Assembly: GCA_903864275.1 (NCBI GenBank)
Contig: CAIPFE010000008.1
Location: 152,989 to 216,988 of the forward strand
Length of the DNA: 64,000 nucleotides
Source: an uncultured Mucilaginibacter sp.
GTDB taxonomy: Bacteria; Bacteroidota; Bacteroidia; Sphingobacteriales; Sphingobacteriaceae
Reading direction: 5' to 3'
The notes under the pieces are model-generated. The model was given only the letters and a program-made list of their open reading frames with translations, had not been told where the DNA came from and ran no database searches. The position numbers were made by a program, and so were the translations under genes. Positions 36,044 to 45,626 of the stretch are shown here, one piece after another. Positions within the stretch are counted from its first letter, which is position 1, and each line of letters starts with the position of its first letter.

Positions 36044-36751
36044 TCATACTTTAACCGCCTTCGGAAACTGCAATATTAACTGCGGATCAGGGATATTTTT
36101 AAGATACTTTTCTTTTTCAGAATAACGGCACGCGCCGGGATAATCTCCCCGTTTACCGTTCATATCAAACATCAGTTGGAAATGCAGGTGCGGGGGCCAG
36201 TGGCCGTTTTCTTCTGTTATGCCAAAATTGCCTATTTTTTGGTTGCTTCTGATAGGCATTCCAACTCTTAGGCCGTCCAGGTTTTTCCGGCTCAAATGGC
36301 CATATAGAGCAAACAATTTTAGCCCAGCCAGGTCATGTTCCAAAATAATAGTTGGCCCATAATCGCCATGATTATTGTTATCCTGAAAGCTGTGCACCTT
36401 ACCAGCCAAAGGTGAATAAACTGCGGTACCCGCCCCGCCCCAAACATCAACGCCCAGGTGCAGGAAACGTGGTTCGTCGCGTCCGTTATCAAATAACGGG
36501 ATGCCAGTGTAAATGGTACGGTGCTCCATATAGCCGCCAACGCCATACCGGCAGTTATTATCATCAAGCTTTTTTGTTACCCAGCGGTCAAATTTTTCGG
36601 CATCAGTAATGGTGCTGGCATCAAGTTCTTTATTCCCGGCGGTAAGATCCAAACGATACAGATGGTCGGTGCTGGGGTCAAAATCAACTACTTTTCCCAC
36701 AGCATCCTGATGAGCTATTAAGTAAGCTGCTAATTGCGCAGATAAATCCAT
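36044..36751 (-). CDS. M23-type peptidoglycan metallopeptidase (LytM)
   Basis: A 235-residue protein with the LytM fold: HLGVDVWGGAGTAVYSPLAGKV (Zn ligands His and Asp of HxxxD), HDLAGLKLFALYGHLS and HWPPHLHFQL (the HxH). It cleaves cell-wall cross-links or related peptides. No signal peptide is visible in the chosen frame, so the protein may be cytosolic or use an uncommon export route; some annotated homologues of this size are likewise signal-less. Confidence 0.8.
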   Translation of the reverse strand: MDLSAQLAAYLIAHQDAVGKVVDFDPSTDHLYRLDLTAGNKELDASTITDAEKFDRWVTKKLDDNNCRYGVGGYMEHRTIYTGIPLFDNGRDEPRFLHLGVDVWGGAGTAVYSPLAGKVHSFQDNNNHGDYGPTIILEHDLAGLKLFALYGHLSRKNLDGLRVGMPIRSNQKIGNFGITEENGHWPPHLHFQLMFDMNGKRGDYPGACRYSEKEKYLKNIPDPQLILQFPKAVKV

Positions 36752-36783
36752 GCTAAATTTGTATCGATCAAGAATAACCCACC

Positions 36784-36813
36784 AATGACTAATGACACAA
36801 TGACCAATGACTA
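36784..36813. repeat. Word repeat AATGACY
   Basis: Four near-tandem copies of AATGAC lie directly against the stop codon of rbfA (minus-strand reading: TAG TCATTGGTCATTGTGTCATT). No inverted partner is seen. Confidence 0.6.
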
Positions 36814-37182
36814 CTCCGTCTCTGGCTGCCGGTCTTCTTTGCTTATTTTATCGAATATCTTATCCATGCGCTCCACATACTCGCTGGTATCGTCCACAAA
36901 AAACTCAAGCTGGGGGATGATCCTCACCTGGTCCTTTATGCGCGCACCCAATTTGTATCGTATTTCGTTTGCGTGCGATTTGATGGTTTGCAATGCTAAC
37001 GGCGTATTGGTATTATTAAAGAAGCTCAAAAACACCCGGGCTATAGCAAGATCTGGCGTAACCCGCACCTTGGTTATAGTAATAAGTGTGTTGGGCAAAT
37101 AATTTATGCTTTCGCGTTGAAATATAGCGGCAAGGTCCTGCTGTATTACTCCTGCAAATTTTTGCTGACGTTTTGATTCCAT
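36811..37182 (-). CDS. rbfA: 30S ribosome-binding factor RbfA
   Basis: A 123-residue KH-like protein needed for late 16S rRNA maturation. QQKFAGVIQQDLAAIF, VRVTPDLAIARVFLSFF and IRYKLGARIKDQVRIIPQLEFFVDD are characteristic. ATG at 37182 (MESKRQQ) is chosen because it gives the family's usual N-terminus; the frame is open 19 codons further upstream, into a word repeat. Confidence 0.92.
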   Translation of the reverse strand: MESKRQQKFAGVIQQDLAAIFQRESINYLPNTLITITKVRVTPDLAIARVFLSFFNNTNTPLALQTIKSHANEIRYKLGARIKDQVRIIPQLEFFVDDTSEYVERMDKIFDKISKEDRQPETE

Positions 37183-37203
37183 GTTTTTAAACTGAAGGGG
37201 TTT

Positions 37204-37313
37204 TAAGCTGAAAGCGAAAAGCAGAAGGCTGAAAGCCAACCGATTTTAACATTACAGCGAATTTTTTTTAATTTTTTAGTTTTTTGGCTTTCCGCTTTGG
37301 TCTTTCTGCTTTA
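37204..37313. repeat. Imperfect hairpin of GCTGAAAGC words
   Basis: GCTGAAAGCGAAAAGCAGAA and GGCTGAAAGCCAA (37208-37239) face TTGGCTTTCCGCTTTGG and TCTTTCTGCTTTAA (37284-37313). The right arm follows the stop of the NlpE-like gene; the left arm lies upstream of rbfA. Confidence 0.6.
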
Positions 37314-37317
37314 ACCA

Positions 37318-37686
37318 TTAATTGCACATATCCTGTGGTATCTCCTTTGTGATCTTTATTAATTTCTTCACTATGAGCGTACTGTCATATTCCGAACCTA
37401 ACCCATCTTTGCCCGAATGCACTTTTACACCCTCCACTTCAACATATACCGGCTCATAAGGTTTTTCAAAGTTTAGTTGAGAATATTTTAGTTCCAGTTG
37501 TGCCGAACTATCGGTAACCCAAAATTCCTGCCCGTTATCACAATCTTTAAATGATTTTACCTCGGGGCCAAAGCTGTATACTCCCTTAAAAACAACATGA
37601 TGTATTGTTTTGCCTGAATTACCATTGCATGAACATACCGTGATAATTACTATGAGCATCAAAAATGTGACCAGCTTTTTCTGCAT
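37318..37686 (-). CDS. Lipoprotein with NlpE C-terminal-like OB domain
   Basis: A 122-residue lipoprotein with a hydrophobic signal and Cys18/Cys20 at the lipobox (TVCSC). VVFKGVYSFGPEVKSFKDCDNGQEFWV and PVYVEVEGV resemble the C-terminal OB-fold domain of NlpE, which monitors lipoprotein sorting and copper stress in enterobacteria. The assignment is by motif recognition and modest. It follows the LolC-like permease gene after 9 nt, so co-expression with lipoprotein export is attractive. Confidence 0.5.
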   Translation of the reverse strand: MQKKLVTFLMLIVIITVCSCNGNSGKTIHHVVFKGVYSFGPEVKSFKDCDNGQEFWVTDSSAQLELKYSQLNFEKPYEPVYVEVEGVKVHSGKDGLGSEYDSTLIVKKLIKITKEIPQDMCN

Positions 37687-37695
37687 TTGATAAAA

Positions 37696-38922
37696 TTACA
37701 AATCTTGTTTTATATCATTCAGACCTTTAATGCTTAGCCTGGAGCTTATTCCCGATGCGATAACAGCGATAACAGTCACTGTTAAAAATACAAGTGCTAT
37801 ATCACTGATCCTTATTGAAACCGGGTAAGCATCCAGCGCCGACATTTTCGACCCCGTTTTTACAAGCCCGAAGCGCTGCTGCAATATACAAAATACCAGC
37901 CCCAAAACTATGCCCGATATGCACCCTATTAAGGATATCATCATTCCTTCAAAAAAAAATATACCTTGTATTAATTGTTTGTTTGCGCCAAGGCTGGTTA
38001 AAATAGCTATGTCCTTTCGTTTATCAATAACCAGCATGGTTAATGAGCCTATAATATTAAAGATAGCAATAATTAATACAAAAGTCAATATCATAAAAAC
38101 GGACCAGTGCTCGTAATTCAATGTTTTATATAGCTCGGTGTTTTGTTCCCTGCGGTTCTTTACCGTGAAATTTCTGCCAATCTTATCCATGATATCCGCC
38201 TGCACTGATGCCAGGTCGGTGCCGCTTTTGTAATTGATATCTAACGATGATACGTTTTTTGGCTGGTCAAGCAGATCCCGGGTGAACTCGATTGGTGTAA
38301 CAACAATATCGTCAAAATCCGGCCCTACATCAAATACCCCCGCAGGAGAAATGGAGCGGACTACAAATTCATCAAGGGGATTTGAACTGCTTACTGCACT
38401 ACGGCTTGGCGTATATATCTCTACAGGAGAAAACTGGTCGTGCACATTTATCCCAAGGCTGGCCTGCACCTGCGACCCGATGACTGCGAAATAGTGCCCA
38501 TCCTGTTTTAAAGTAAACGAACCGCTTTGTATCACACTGTCCAACAGCGGATTTTTTAAAAAATCGTCGCCTACGCCTCTTATTGTTCCGATAAAGGGCC
38601 TGCCGTCATATTTTATAAGAGCTTTTTCCTGCAACACCTCAGTCATGGAAAATAGTCTGTGGTCGTGGCGAAGGGCATTAAAATATGCTGTATTTGGGTC
38701 GAAAGTTTTACCCAGGCGGGGCTCTATTTTTATTTCAGGGTTAAAATCATTGTAGAGAGAAAGTATAGTTACTTCCAATCCATTAAATACTGATAAAATG
38801 ATAATTAATGCCGCGCTGCCAATTAATACCCCAAGCATGGATATGCCCGAGATGATATTAATGGCATGCATTTTCTTTCGCGAAAACAAATACCTTCTGG
38901 CTATGTAAACGGAGGTGTTCAA
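37696..38922 (-). CDS. LolC/LolE-like ABC transporter permease (FtsX family)
   Basis: A 408-residue permease with four transmembrane helices: one near the N-terminus (about 24-48, ISGISMLGVLIGSAALIIIL), a large periplasmic MacB-like domain, and three at 270-400 with the FtsX motif (VIDKRKDIAILTSLGANK). In the LolCDE system it extracts lipoproteins from the inner membrane. No ATPase gene is adjacent. The gene start ATG at 38922 gives YIARRYLFSRKKMHAINIIS, the standard N-terminus. Confidence 0.85.
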   Translation of the reverse strand: MNTSVYIARRYLFSRKKMHAINIISGISMLGVLIGSAALIIILSVFNGLEVTILSLYNDFNPEIKIEPRLGKTFDPNTAYFNALRHDHRLFSMTEVLQEKALIKYDGRPFIGTIRGVGDDFLKNPLLDSVIQSGSFTLKQDGHYFAVIGSQVQASLGINVHDQFSPVEIYTPSRSAVSSSNPLDEFVVRSISPAGVFDVGPDFDDIVVTPIEFTRDLLDQPKNVSSLDINYKSGTDLASVQADIMDKIGRNFTVKNRREQNTELYKTLNYEHWSVFMILTFVLIIAIFNIIGSLTMLVIDKRKDIAILTSLGANKQLIQGIFFFEGMMISLIGCISGIVLGLVFCILQQRFGLVKTGSKMSALDAYPVSIRISDIALVFLTVTVIAVIASGISSRLSIKGLNDIKQDL

Positions 38923-38967
38923 GTTAGTGGTTAGAGATTAGAGACTTGACGTTAGTTTTTGTTTGTA

Positions 38968-39606
38968 TTAAGTTAAGAAAGGGTTGGTTTCTTTTTCAAA
39001 ACCAATAGTGGTTCCAGGGCCGTGGCCGGGGTACACGACGCAATCATCCGGTAAAGTAAATAGTTTTTGTTCAATATTATTTACGAGTTGCGTAAAACTG
39101 CCGCCCGGCAGGTCGGTTCGGCCGATGCTGTTACGGAACAAAACATCGCCGCCGATCAGAATATTCTCATTTTTATCGTAAAAACATAAATGTGCCGGGG
39201 AATGGCCCGGCGCGAAGATCAGCCCGAGTTCAGTATTTCCAAAATGTACGCTGCCTGTTTCGGGTAAGTACTCATCAGGTAATGGCGAAACTTCATAGCG
39301 GATACCCATCGAAGGCGCGTAGGCCACAACAGCTTCCAACAGCGGCAATTCACCGATATTGAACTTCGGCTTTAACCCGTATTGGTCAAAAATGAATTTA
39401 TTGCCGAGCACATGGTCGATATGGCAATGGGTATTGAGCAGTAAAACTGGTTTTAAATGATTATCCCTGATAAAATTTACCACTGCATTTTGTTCGGCAG
39501 CTGTTTCCATGCCAGGATCAATGATCGCGCATTCACCGCTTTCATCATATAAAATATAGGTATTCTCCTGGTAAGGATTGTTTGTAAATGATTGCACATT
39601 AGTCAT
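38968..39606 (-). CDS. MBL-fold metallo-hydrolase (glyoxalase II-like)
   Basis: A 212-residue enzyme with the metallo-beta-lactamase motif NTHCHIDHVLGN (HxHxDH), GHSPAHLCFY, GGDVLFRNSIGRTDLPGG and PGHGPGTTIGFE, as in YcbL/glyoxalase-II-like hydrolases. The substrate could be S-lactoylglutathione-type thioesters; in an organism without glutathione this is uncertain. A TACTTTTG box ends 4 nt before the start codon, so the mRNA may be leaderless. Confidence 0.88.
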   Translation of the reverse strand: MTNVQSFTNNPYQENTYILYDESGECAIIDPGMETAAEQNAVVNFIRDNHLKPVLLLNTHCHIDHVLGNKFIFDQYGLKPKFNIGELPLLEAVVAYAPSMGIRYEVSPLPDEYLPETGSVHFGNTELGLIFAPGHSPAHLCFYDKNENILIGGDVLFRNSIGRTDLPGGSFTQLVNNIEQKLFTLPDDCVVYPGHGPGTTIGFEKETNPFLT

Positions 39607-39610
39607 AATT

Positions 39611-39618
39611 CAAAAGTA
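39611..39618 (-). promoter_or_regulatory. Candidate -7 box (TACTTTTG) for MBL gene
   Basis: On the minus strand TACTTTTG fits TAnnTTTG and stops 4 nt before the ATG of the MBL hydrolase, which predicts almost no 5' leader. No -33 element is seen. Confidence 0.4.
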
Positions 39619-39774
39619 AGGAATTAATTGAATGGGGAAGCCTGAATATGGAATGTGGAATGTTTTAGACAGCATTGTTTTATTGCAAAGCGACTGCTTC
39701 TGTTATCAAAATTGGTTCCACGGCTGAAAGTCTGCGCACAGGCAACCGAGGTGTATCCTTTATTTTTCCAACAA

Positions 39775-41865
39775 TTACCTGATAGGCAAAACAACTGTAA
39801 ACTCCGCAAATTCACCTTCTTTTGAATCAACAGTCATGCTGCCTCCATGTCCTTTTACCACGATATCATAGGTTAATGAAAGGCCAAGGCCGGTGCCTTC
39901 ACCGGTAGGTTTGGTGGTGAAGAAAGGCTGCATGATCTTGCTTTTAATATGGTCGGGGATTCCGACACCGTTATCTTTTACCTTAATGAAAATATTGCCT
40001 TTTTTGACATTGGTTGTAACTGTTACTTCGGGTTTATAATTTGCACCCGCGGTTTTCTGCTTTTGGTTTACAGAGTAAAACGCATTATTGAATAAATTGA
40101 GCATAACCCTGCCAATATCCTGCTGTACAGCATTTATTGCCGGCAGGTCCTTATCAAAACTGGTAACCATTTCGGAATTAAATAGCTTGTCTTTCGAACG
40201 CAGCCCATGGTAGGATAACCTTAAGAATTCACCGGCAATAATGTTTATATTGGTCGGCTGCCGCTCACCTGTGCTGGTACGGCTGTGCTGCAGCATTCCT
40301 TTTACTATAAAATCTGCACGTTTGCCATGATGCAGTATTTTTTCCAGGTTTTGCCCCAGGTCATCCGCGATGGCAATTGCATCATCCGTATTACCGTTTC
40401 GTATCTCTTCTTTTAGTTCAGCTGTCAACTCAACGCTTAATTCCGAGAAATTATTAACAAAGTTTAGCGGGTTCTGGATCTCATGGGCTATACCCGCAGT
40501 TAATTCACCCATAGACGCCATTTTCTCCGACTGGATCAGCCGGTTTTGCGCAGCCCTTAAATCTACCACAACGTGCTTTTGCAGATTGTAAAAGCGGTGG
40601 AACAGGAGCCATGAAAATAATAGGATGACCCACCCCATACCGACTAATTCAACAACTTTTTGATGGTCCGTAGTCCATATTGCCAATGACGATAATGGAG
40701 TCTGGAAGTGTTTATTCAGGAGAAAATATACCTCCCGGTACGGATAAAGTAAGCCCCAGATAATAATTGCCGGCAGTGCCGATACTCCCTTTAAAGTAGT
40801 ACCCCAGTCGCGTATATTTATAAAAAACAACAAGGGCAGCAGGACGCAGGGCATATAAATAAAGGCGACAAGATTTAAGGCAGTAGTTAGAATATCAAAT
40901 AAATGATAAGGCAACGAAGCGGGGATTAAAAGTAAGCATACCCAGCATCCGGCTTGTAAGTAAGAAAATATAAGGAGTTTTTTATCCCATTCAGGGTGAG
41001 TTTGTTTGATATCAAAGAAGTACCTCAAAAACTGGGGCAAAAAGAAAAACCACAGAATTCGCATGAGGTCTGTTAAATAATACGAAGACAACCTGTACTC
41101 TTTGAAAAGTAGGTTTGACAAGATATCAGAACATTCAAATACCCCAAATGAAAAAACGAAAATTGAAAAAAATAAATAAACTGGCTCCTTCACAATCCCG
41201 AAAAACAGGATATTGGAAAAAGCGGCAAGTAAAAATATCCCCAATAAAAATATCGTAAAAGTTCTTATTGACTCGCTTTTTTCTTCGTTCGCCAGGGTAT
41301 TGTCAACAACTTTTTCTGTAAAACCAAAACCCGGTGATAATTTTTTTGGCTTGTATAGCCAATAGTCCACCACCTTTTTTTCGTAAATTACCAACTCGGC
41401 TCCAGGGCCAACAACAAAATCAACGCCGTTTATTTCCTTAAGATCATCTCTCTTGCTCCAGGGAAGTGCATCACCGCTTTGTTTCATCACCCAAACCCCT
41501 TTGTCGTTCCTTGTGTATATTTCAGCTTTTAACACTTCGCCTAAACCGCCCTCCAGTATGGTAATTTCGGCATCCCTGTTCATGGTATTTTTAAAGTGAT
41601 AGCAAAACCAGAAGGTGTTTATATGATAGTCGATCCCCGCGGTTATGGCAGTATCTGTGTGAAACTTACTTGCAAGCGGTAAACTACTCACCTGTTCAAT
41701 AGTGTGGCTACCGGAAGTATCTTCCAGCATTTTCCATTGCGTGCTATCCAGCATCGGCTTTACCGCTGTATCCGTTTTAATTATATAGGCCGGCGGCAGG
41801 TTTTGCTGAGCATAAACACTACCAAAAATGATGGTTAAAAGGCTTAACAATAAAAATTTCTTCAT
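39775..41865 (-). CDS. 7TM-DISM sensor histidine kinase
   Basis: A 696-residue membrane sensor. Signal peptide (ending VYAQ), an extracytoplasmic beta-rich 7TMR-DISMED-type domain (about 25-180), seven transmembrane helices (about 200-420), a short coiled linker ([24 protein letters not shown]), a HisKA-like dimerisation domain with phospho-acceptor His in [20 protein letters not shown], and a HATPase domain ([31 protein letters not shown]). No response regulator gene is adjacent. ATG at 41865 is chosen as it begins a normal signal peptide. Confidence 0.88.
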   Translation of the reverse strand: MKKFLLLSLLTIIFGSVYAQQNLPPAYIIKTDTAVKPMLDSTQWKMLEDTSGSHTIEQVSSLPLASKFHTDTAITAGIDYHINTFWFCYHFKNTMNRDAEITILEGGLGEVLKAEIYTRNDKGVWVMKQSGDALPWSKRDDLKEINGVDFVVGPGAELVIYEKKVVDYWLYKPKKLSPGFGFTEKVVDNTLANEEKSESIRTFTIFLLGIFLLAAFSNILFFGIVKEPVYLFFSIFVFSFGVFECSDILSNLLFKEYRLSSYYLTDLMRILWFFFLPQFLRYFFDIKQTHPEWDKKLLIFSYLQAGCWVCLLLIPASLPYHLFDILTTALNLVAFIYMPCVLLPLLFFINIRDWGTTLKGVSALPAIIIWGLLYPYREVYFLLNKHFQTPLSSLAIWTTDHQKVVELVGMGWVILLFSWLLFHRFYNLQKHVVVDLRAAQNRLIQSEKMASMGELTAGIAHEIQNPLNFVNNFSELSVELTAELKEEIRNGNTDDAIAIADDLGQNLEKILHHGKRADFIVKGMLQHSRTSTGERQPTNINIIAGEFLRLSYHGLRSKDKLFNSEMVTSFDKDLPAINAVQQDIGRVMLNLFNNAFYSVNQKQKTAGANYKPEVTVTTNVKKGNIFIKVKDNGVGIPDHIKSKIMQPFFTTKPTGEGTGLGLSLTYDIVVKGHGGSMTVDSKEGEFAEFTVVLPIR

Positions 41866-42207
41866 TTTTATAAGGTTATTAATAGTAAAGCGGTAAACTT
41901 TGTAAACGCAATGCTTTAGTGCCCGCATCAATACCTCCCGCCGTTTTTTATAATTGACTATAAGTTAGGCATAGGCCAACTCATAAATGTGAATATCGAA
42001 CACCGGATTTATATATTTTAGATTTTTTACGACGGGTCTCAGTCCGCATAACGAAGTGTTACAGTATGAAAAGATGATTCGGATAGCTATTTGAACTATC
42101 GCGAACAATACATTTAAGCCCCTTTTAATCGTGATCATCCTATACAGGTTATGGTTGTTTTAAGACTAAGGAAGTTTCCAAAACTACGTCCAAGCTTTAA
42201 ATATAGC

Positions 42208-42317
42208 AATACTTATAAATATTTTAAAATTTGCGCCACCTATATTGTAAAGTATATAAGTATTACGCCCCTTCTTCCGGACTTCCATAATTTCCGACTT
42301 CCAGGCCCCCTAACTTA
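42208..42317. repeat. 10-bp hairpin and GGAAGTC words in the gap between histidine kinase and oxyR
   Basis: AATACTTATA (42208-42217) is the exact complement of TATAAGTATT (42255-42264). Next to the oxyR stop the minus strand reads CCTGGAAGTCGGAA and ATGGAAGTCCGGAAG, a word repeat. The rest of 41866-42317 holds no gene that I can support. Confidence 0.5.
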
Positions 42318-43253
42318 TCAAATCTCTATTACCTCCTTTTTCTTTTTGTTTTTCATCCGCTTCGGCAAAAACTCCAGGATCTCGTTTTTTAGTGCTTCTA
42401 TCATCCTTCGTTTTAAAAAATTCCGCTGTATAACAATGCTCACCTCGCGGGCAGGTTCGGGCGACTTAAAATACCGTACTTTATCCAACTGCTTGTCACT
42501 CAACTCGGCCAAGGCAAGCTCGGGCAAAATAGTGGCCCCGTTATTTTGGTCCACCATGCGCTTTAAAGTTTCAACGCTGCCCGTGTTATATTCAAAATGC
42601 TTAAAGCCCTGCGTCGACTTCCGGCGCTGGCAAATATTCAAAACCTGCTCGCGCATGCAATGCCCCTCGTTTAATATCCATATCTCTTCCATGTCAATAT
42701 CGTCGGGGCTGATGCTTTTCTTTTTTGATAACTTGCTGTGTTTAGATACATAAGCCACAAAGTTTTCGTAAAAAACAGGGATCTCGGTTAAGCTGCTTTC
42801 ATGCAGTGGTGTTGATAATATGCCGCAATCTATCATCCCTAATTTTAGCTGCTGGACGATCTGCTCGGTGGTTTGTTCCCATACAATGAGTTTTACCTGC
42901 GGATATTTTTCTATAAAGCCGTGCAATATTTTTGGTAAGATATAAGGCGCTATTGTTGGGATGATCCCCACCTTCAATTCTCCCGACAATTCTTTTTGTC
43001 TGTCGGTGATGATCTCTTTGATCTTTTCGCACTCGCCAAGCAATATCCTGGCCTGTGTGATAATTTCGATACCTATTTCAGTTGGCGTAACGGGTTGCCT
43101 GCTCCGGTCGAACAGTTTAACGCCAAGTGTATCTTCTAATTTTTGTACCTGCATACTTAGCGTAGGCTGGGTAACGAAGCACTTTTCGGCTGCCGCTACA
43201 AAGCTCCGGTAGGTATCAACAGCCACAATATATTCAAGCTGGGTAATGGTCAT
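42318..43253 (-). CDS. oxyR: OxyR-type LysR-family peroxide sensor
   Basis: A 311-residue LysR regulator. The N-terminal winged HTH is MTITQLEYIVAVDTYRSFVA...FVTQPTLSMQVQKLE; the C-terminal effector domain has NEGHCMREQVLNIC, with Cys199 and Cys208 at the same spacing (CX8C) and even the same numbering as the redox pair of E. coli OxyR. It would activate peroxide-defence genes on disulfide formation. A minus-strand TATATTTG box lies 18 nt upstream. The region upstream holds a small divergent reading frame and a terminator. Confidence 0.93.
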   Translation of the reverse strand: MTITQLEYIVAVDTYRSFVAAAEKCFVTQPTLSMQVQKLEDTLGVKLFDRSRQPVTPTEIGIEIITQARILLGECEKIKEIITDRQKELSGELKVGIIPTIAPYILPKILHGFIEKYPQVKLIVWEQTTEQIVQQLKLGMIDCGILSTPLHESSLTEIPVFYENFVAYVSKHSKLSKKKSISPDDIDMEEIWILNEGHCMREQVLNICQRRKSTQGFKHFEYNTGSVETLKRMVDQNNGATILPELALAELSDKQLDKVRYFKSPEPAREVSIVIQRNFLKRRMIEALKNEILEFLPKRMKNKKKKEVIEI

Positions 43254-43270
43254 AATAGTTTTTCTCTATT

Positions 43271-43278
43271 CAAATATA
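43271..43278 (-). promoter_or_regulatory. Candidate -7 box (TATATTTG) for oxyR
   Basis: TATATTTG on the minus strand fits the Bacteroidota -7 consensus; the start codon follows 17 nt later. No -33 TTTG at the right spacing. Confidence 0.45.
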
Positions 43279-43342
43279 GTAATTATTGATTTTTTCTATT
43301 TATATTTTACTATGAAATTTGATTTAATTAAAACTAATCTAT

Positions 43343-43447
43343 ATGGAAACAATGAACAGGCAGTTTTGTCACCGTTCAGGGCAGATATTGGCTGAAAATG
43401 GCTGTTGCCAAAAGCTTACAAAACACAAAATACATGGTCCATGGTAA
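43343..43447 (+). CDS. Possible 34-residue peptide or small RNA, divergent from oxyR
   Basis: ATG at 43343 opens a 34-codon frame with three Cys (residues 9, 21, 22; ENGCCQKL), ending 4 nt before a strong hairpin terminator. It is divergent from oxyR, a place where peroxide-induced genes or a regulatory RNA are found in other bacteria. No ribosome-binding site or homologue is recognised, so this may be a non-coding transcript or nothing. Confidence 0.2.
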   Translation: METMNRQFCHRSGQILAENGCCQKLTKHKIHGPW

Positions 43448-43451
43448 AAAG

Positions 43452-43490
43452 AAAGCCGGTAATGCCTATAATGGATTGCCGGCTTTTATT
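43452..43490. terminator. Bidirectional terminator between glmS and the oxyR upstream region
   Basis: AAAGCCGGTAAT (43452-43463) pairs with ATTGCCGGCTTT (43475-43486), one G.U pair, with T-rich sequence on both strands. On the minus strand it ends glmS about 50 nt after its stop. CATGGTC words (43434-43440) and GACCATG words (43511 and 43525) flank it as an outer inverted pair. Confidence 0.75.
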
Positions 43491-43540
43491 CACTAAATTC
43501 TTTTACTATCGACCATGGGCTATTGACCATGAACTTTCCC

Positions 43541-45376
43541 CTACTCCACCGTTACCGATTTCGCCAAATTACGCGGCTGATCTACGTTACAGCCGCGCAT
43601 TACAGCTATGTGGTAGGCCAGTAATTGCAATGGAATTGTTGCCAGCAATGGCACGAATGCTTCATCGGTTTGCGGTATCTCGATCACATAGTCTGCCATG
43701 CTTTTTACTTCTGTATCACCCTCGGTAACTATGGCGATGACGTGCCCTTTTCGGGCTTTTACTTCCTGTATGTTACTGATCACCTTTTGGTAGGATGAAT
43801 CTTTGGTGGCGATAAATACAACCGGCATATCATCATCAATCAAAGCGATTGGGCCGTGCTTCATTTCGGCAGCGGGGTAGCCTTCTGCATGGATATATGA
43901 TATTTCCTTCAATTTCAGCGCACCTTCAAGCGCTACAGGGAAAGAACTGCCACGCCCTAAAAACAAACAGTTTGTTGAGTCTTTAAATTTTCCCGCAATT
44001 TCTTTAATATGGTCATTTGATTTCAGGGCCCTTTCAACCAATTCAGGTATTTCATTTAGCTCGGTCAGGTATTCAACCAGTTTGCTTTGCGTAATGGTGC
44101 CCCTTTGCTGTGCGATATAAAATGCCATTAACGTTAAAACTGTAACCTGGGCAGTAAACGCTTTGGTGGAAGCCACCCCAATTTCGGGCCCGGCATGGGT
44201 ATAAACCCCTGCATGCGTTGTACGCGGAATAGAAGCTCCAACCACGTTGCAAATGCCGAAGATGGTAGCCCCTTTTTCTTTAGCCAACTCAATAGCAGCC
44301 ATGGTATCAGCAGTTTCACCCGATTGGGAAATAGCGATCACAAGGTCTTTTTCAGTAATTATTGGGTTGCGGTACCTGAATTCTGAAGCATATTCAACCT
44401 CCACCGGTACACGGGCATACTCTTCTATCAGGTATTCGCCAACAAGGCCGGCATGCCACGAGGTACCGCAGGCAACTATAACAATGCGGTCGATGTTTTT
44501 AAGTTTTTCGGTGTATTCTTTTATACCACCCAACTGCACCTTACCAAGTTCGGGGTAAATACGGCCGCGCATACAATCGCGTATTGACCGTGGCTGCTCG
44601 TTGATCTCTTTAAGCATAAAATGGTCATACCCACCCTTCTCCAGCATTTCCAGCTTAACATCCAGCTCGTGTATATAAGGGATCTGTACCGTGTTGTCAA
44701 TATTCTTGATCAGCAGGTCTTCACGCCGGATATACGCCACCTCGTTATCATTTAAATAGATCACGTTTTTGGTGTATTCCACAATAGGCGTGGCATCCGA
44801 GGCTATAAAATATTCGCCCTTCCCAACACCAATAACCATGGGGCTGCCTTTGCGGGCCGCAATTAACAGGTCGGGTTCGTCGGCGCTCATTATCACGATG
44901 GCGTAGGCGCCAATCACTTTGGTTAAGGCCACCCTGACTGCTTCGCCGAGATCTAAACCGGTTTCATTGTGTACATCTTCAACCAGGTGGATCAAAACCT
45001 CGGTATCAGTATCGCTTTTAAAAACATGTCCTTTATTTAAAAGCGTTTCTTTAATAATGCCATAATTCTCAATTATGCCATTATGGATAATAGTCAGCTT
45101 ACCATCGCCTGATGCATGGGGATGGGCATTGCGATCACCGGGTGCCCCGTGAGTTGCCCAGCGGGTATGGCCCATGCCAATAGTGGCATGGAGGTCCAAA
45201 TCCTTGACAAAATTTTCGAGGTCGCTAACCTTTCCGCCTTTTTTATAAACCTTTAATTTATGATTCAGCAATGAGATACCCGCGCTGTCGTAGCCGCGGT
45301 ACTCCAAACGATGAAGCCCTTTTATAATAATCGGGTAAGCATCCCTAAAACCTATATAACCAACAATTCCGCACAT
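43541..45376 (-). CDS. glmS: Glutamine-fructose-6-phosphate aminotransferase
   Basis: A 611-residue enzyme making glucosamine-6-phosphate for peptidoglycan and LPS. The N-terminal glutaminase begins MCGIVGYIG with catalytic Cys2 and has GMGHTRWATHG; two SIS domains follow (CGTSWHAGLVGEYLIE, SQSGETADTMAAIE, GRGSSFPVALEGALKLKEISYIHAEGY) and the usual C-terminus NLAKSVTVE. Length is standard. A TACTTTTG box lies 28 nt upstream on the minus strand. The spacing to the DUF4270 gene is 250 nt, so it has its own promoter. Confidence 0.97.
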   Translation of the reverse strand: MCGIVGYIGFRDAYPIIIKGLHRLEYRGYDSAGISLLNHKLKVYKKGGKVSDLENFVKDLDLHATIGMGHTRWATHGAPGDRNAHPHASGDGKLTIIHNGIIENYGIIKETLLNKGHVFKSDTDTEVLIHLVEDVHNETGLDLGEAVRVALTKVIGAYAIVIMSADEPDLLIAARKGSPMVIGVGKGEYFIASDATPIVEYTKNVIYLNDNEVAYIRREDLLIKNIDNTVQIPYIHELDVKLEMLEKGGYDHFMLKEINEQPRSIRDCMRGRIYPELGKVQLGGIKEYTEKLKNIDRIVIVACGTSWHAGLVGEYLIEEYARVPVEVEYASEFRYRNPIITEKDLVIAISQSGETADTMAAIELAKEKGATIFGICNVVGASIPRTTHAGVYTHAGPEIGVASTKAFTAQVTVLTLMAFYIAQQRGTITQSKLVEYLTELNEIPELVERALKSNDHIKEIAGKFKDSTNCLFLGRGSSFPVALEGALKLKEISYIHAEGYPAAEMKHGPIALIDDDMPVVFIATKDSSYQKVISNIQEVKARKGHVIAIVTEGDTEVKSMADYVIEIPQTDEAFVPLLATIPLQLLAYHIAVMRGCNVDQPRNLAKSVTVE

Positions 45377-45403
45377 AAATTAGCATATTAAATGTTATTG
45401 CGA

Positions 45404-45411
45404 CAAAAGTA
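45404..45411 (-). promoter_or_regulatory. Candidate -7 box (TACTTTTG) for glmS
   Basis: Minus-strand TACTTTTG fits TAnnTTTG, 27 nt before the glmS start. No -33 TTTG is apparent. Confidence 0.45.
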
Positions 45412-45626
45412 ACAAGATATTGATCACGATTATGGCGTTTTAGACTTATTTTTAATAAAAGTGCCCCAATAGTAATACATAGGTTAAACCAACTTAAAGG
45501 GATATTGTTTAGCGCTGCTAACAACAGATCACACAGTGGTTTTGGATATTTCGCTGATGCTGAAAAGCCCAAAAGTAATGCGGTACTGGTTTTATGGCCA
45601 GCCCGCTTTGCTTTTGGGCTCAACCA

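Noticed and set aside
45345..45623. 92-codon minus-strand frame upstream of glmS
   Set aside because: It overlaps the start of glmS in another frame and crosses the candidate promoter box; no gene-like features.
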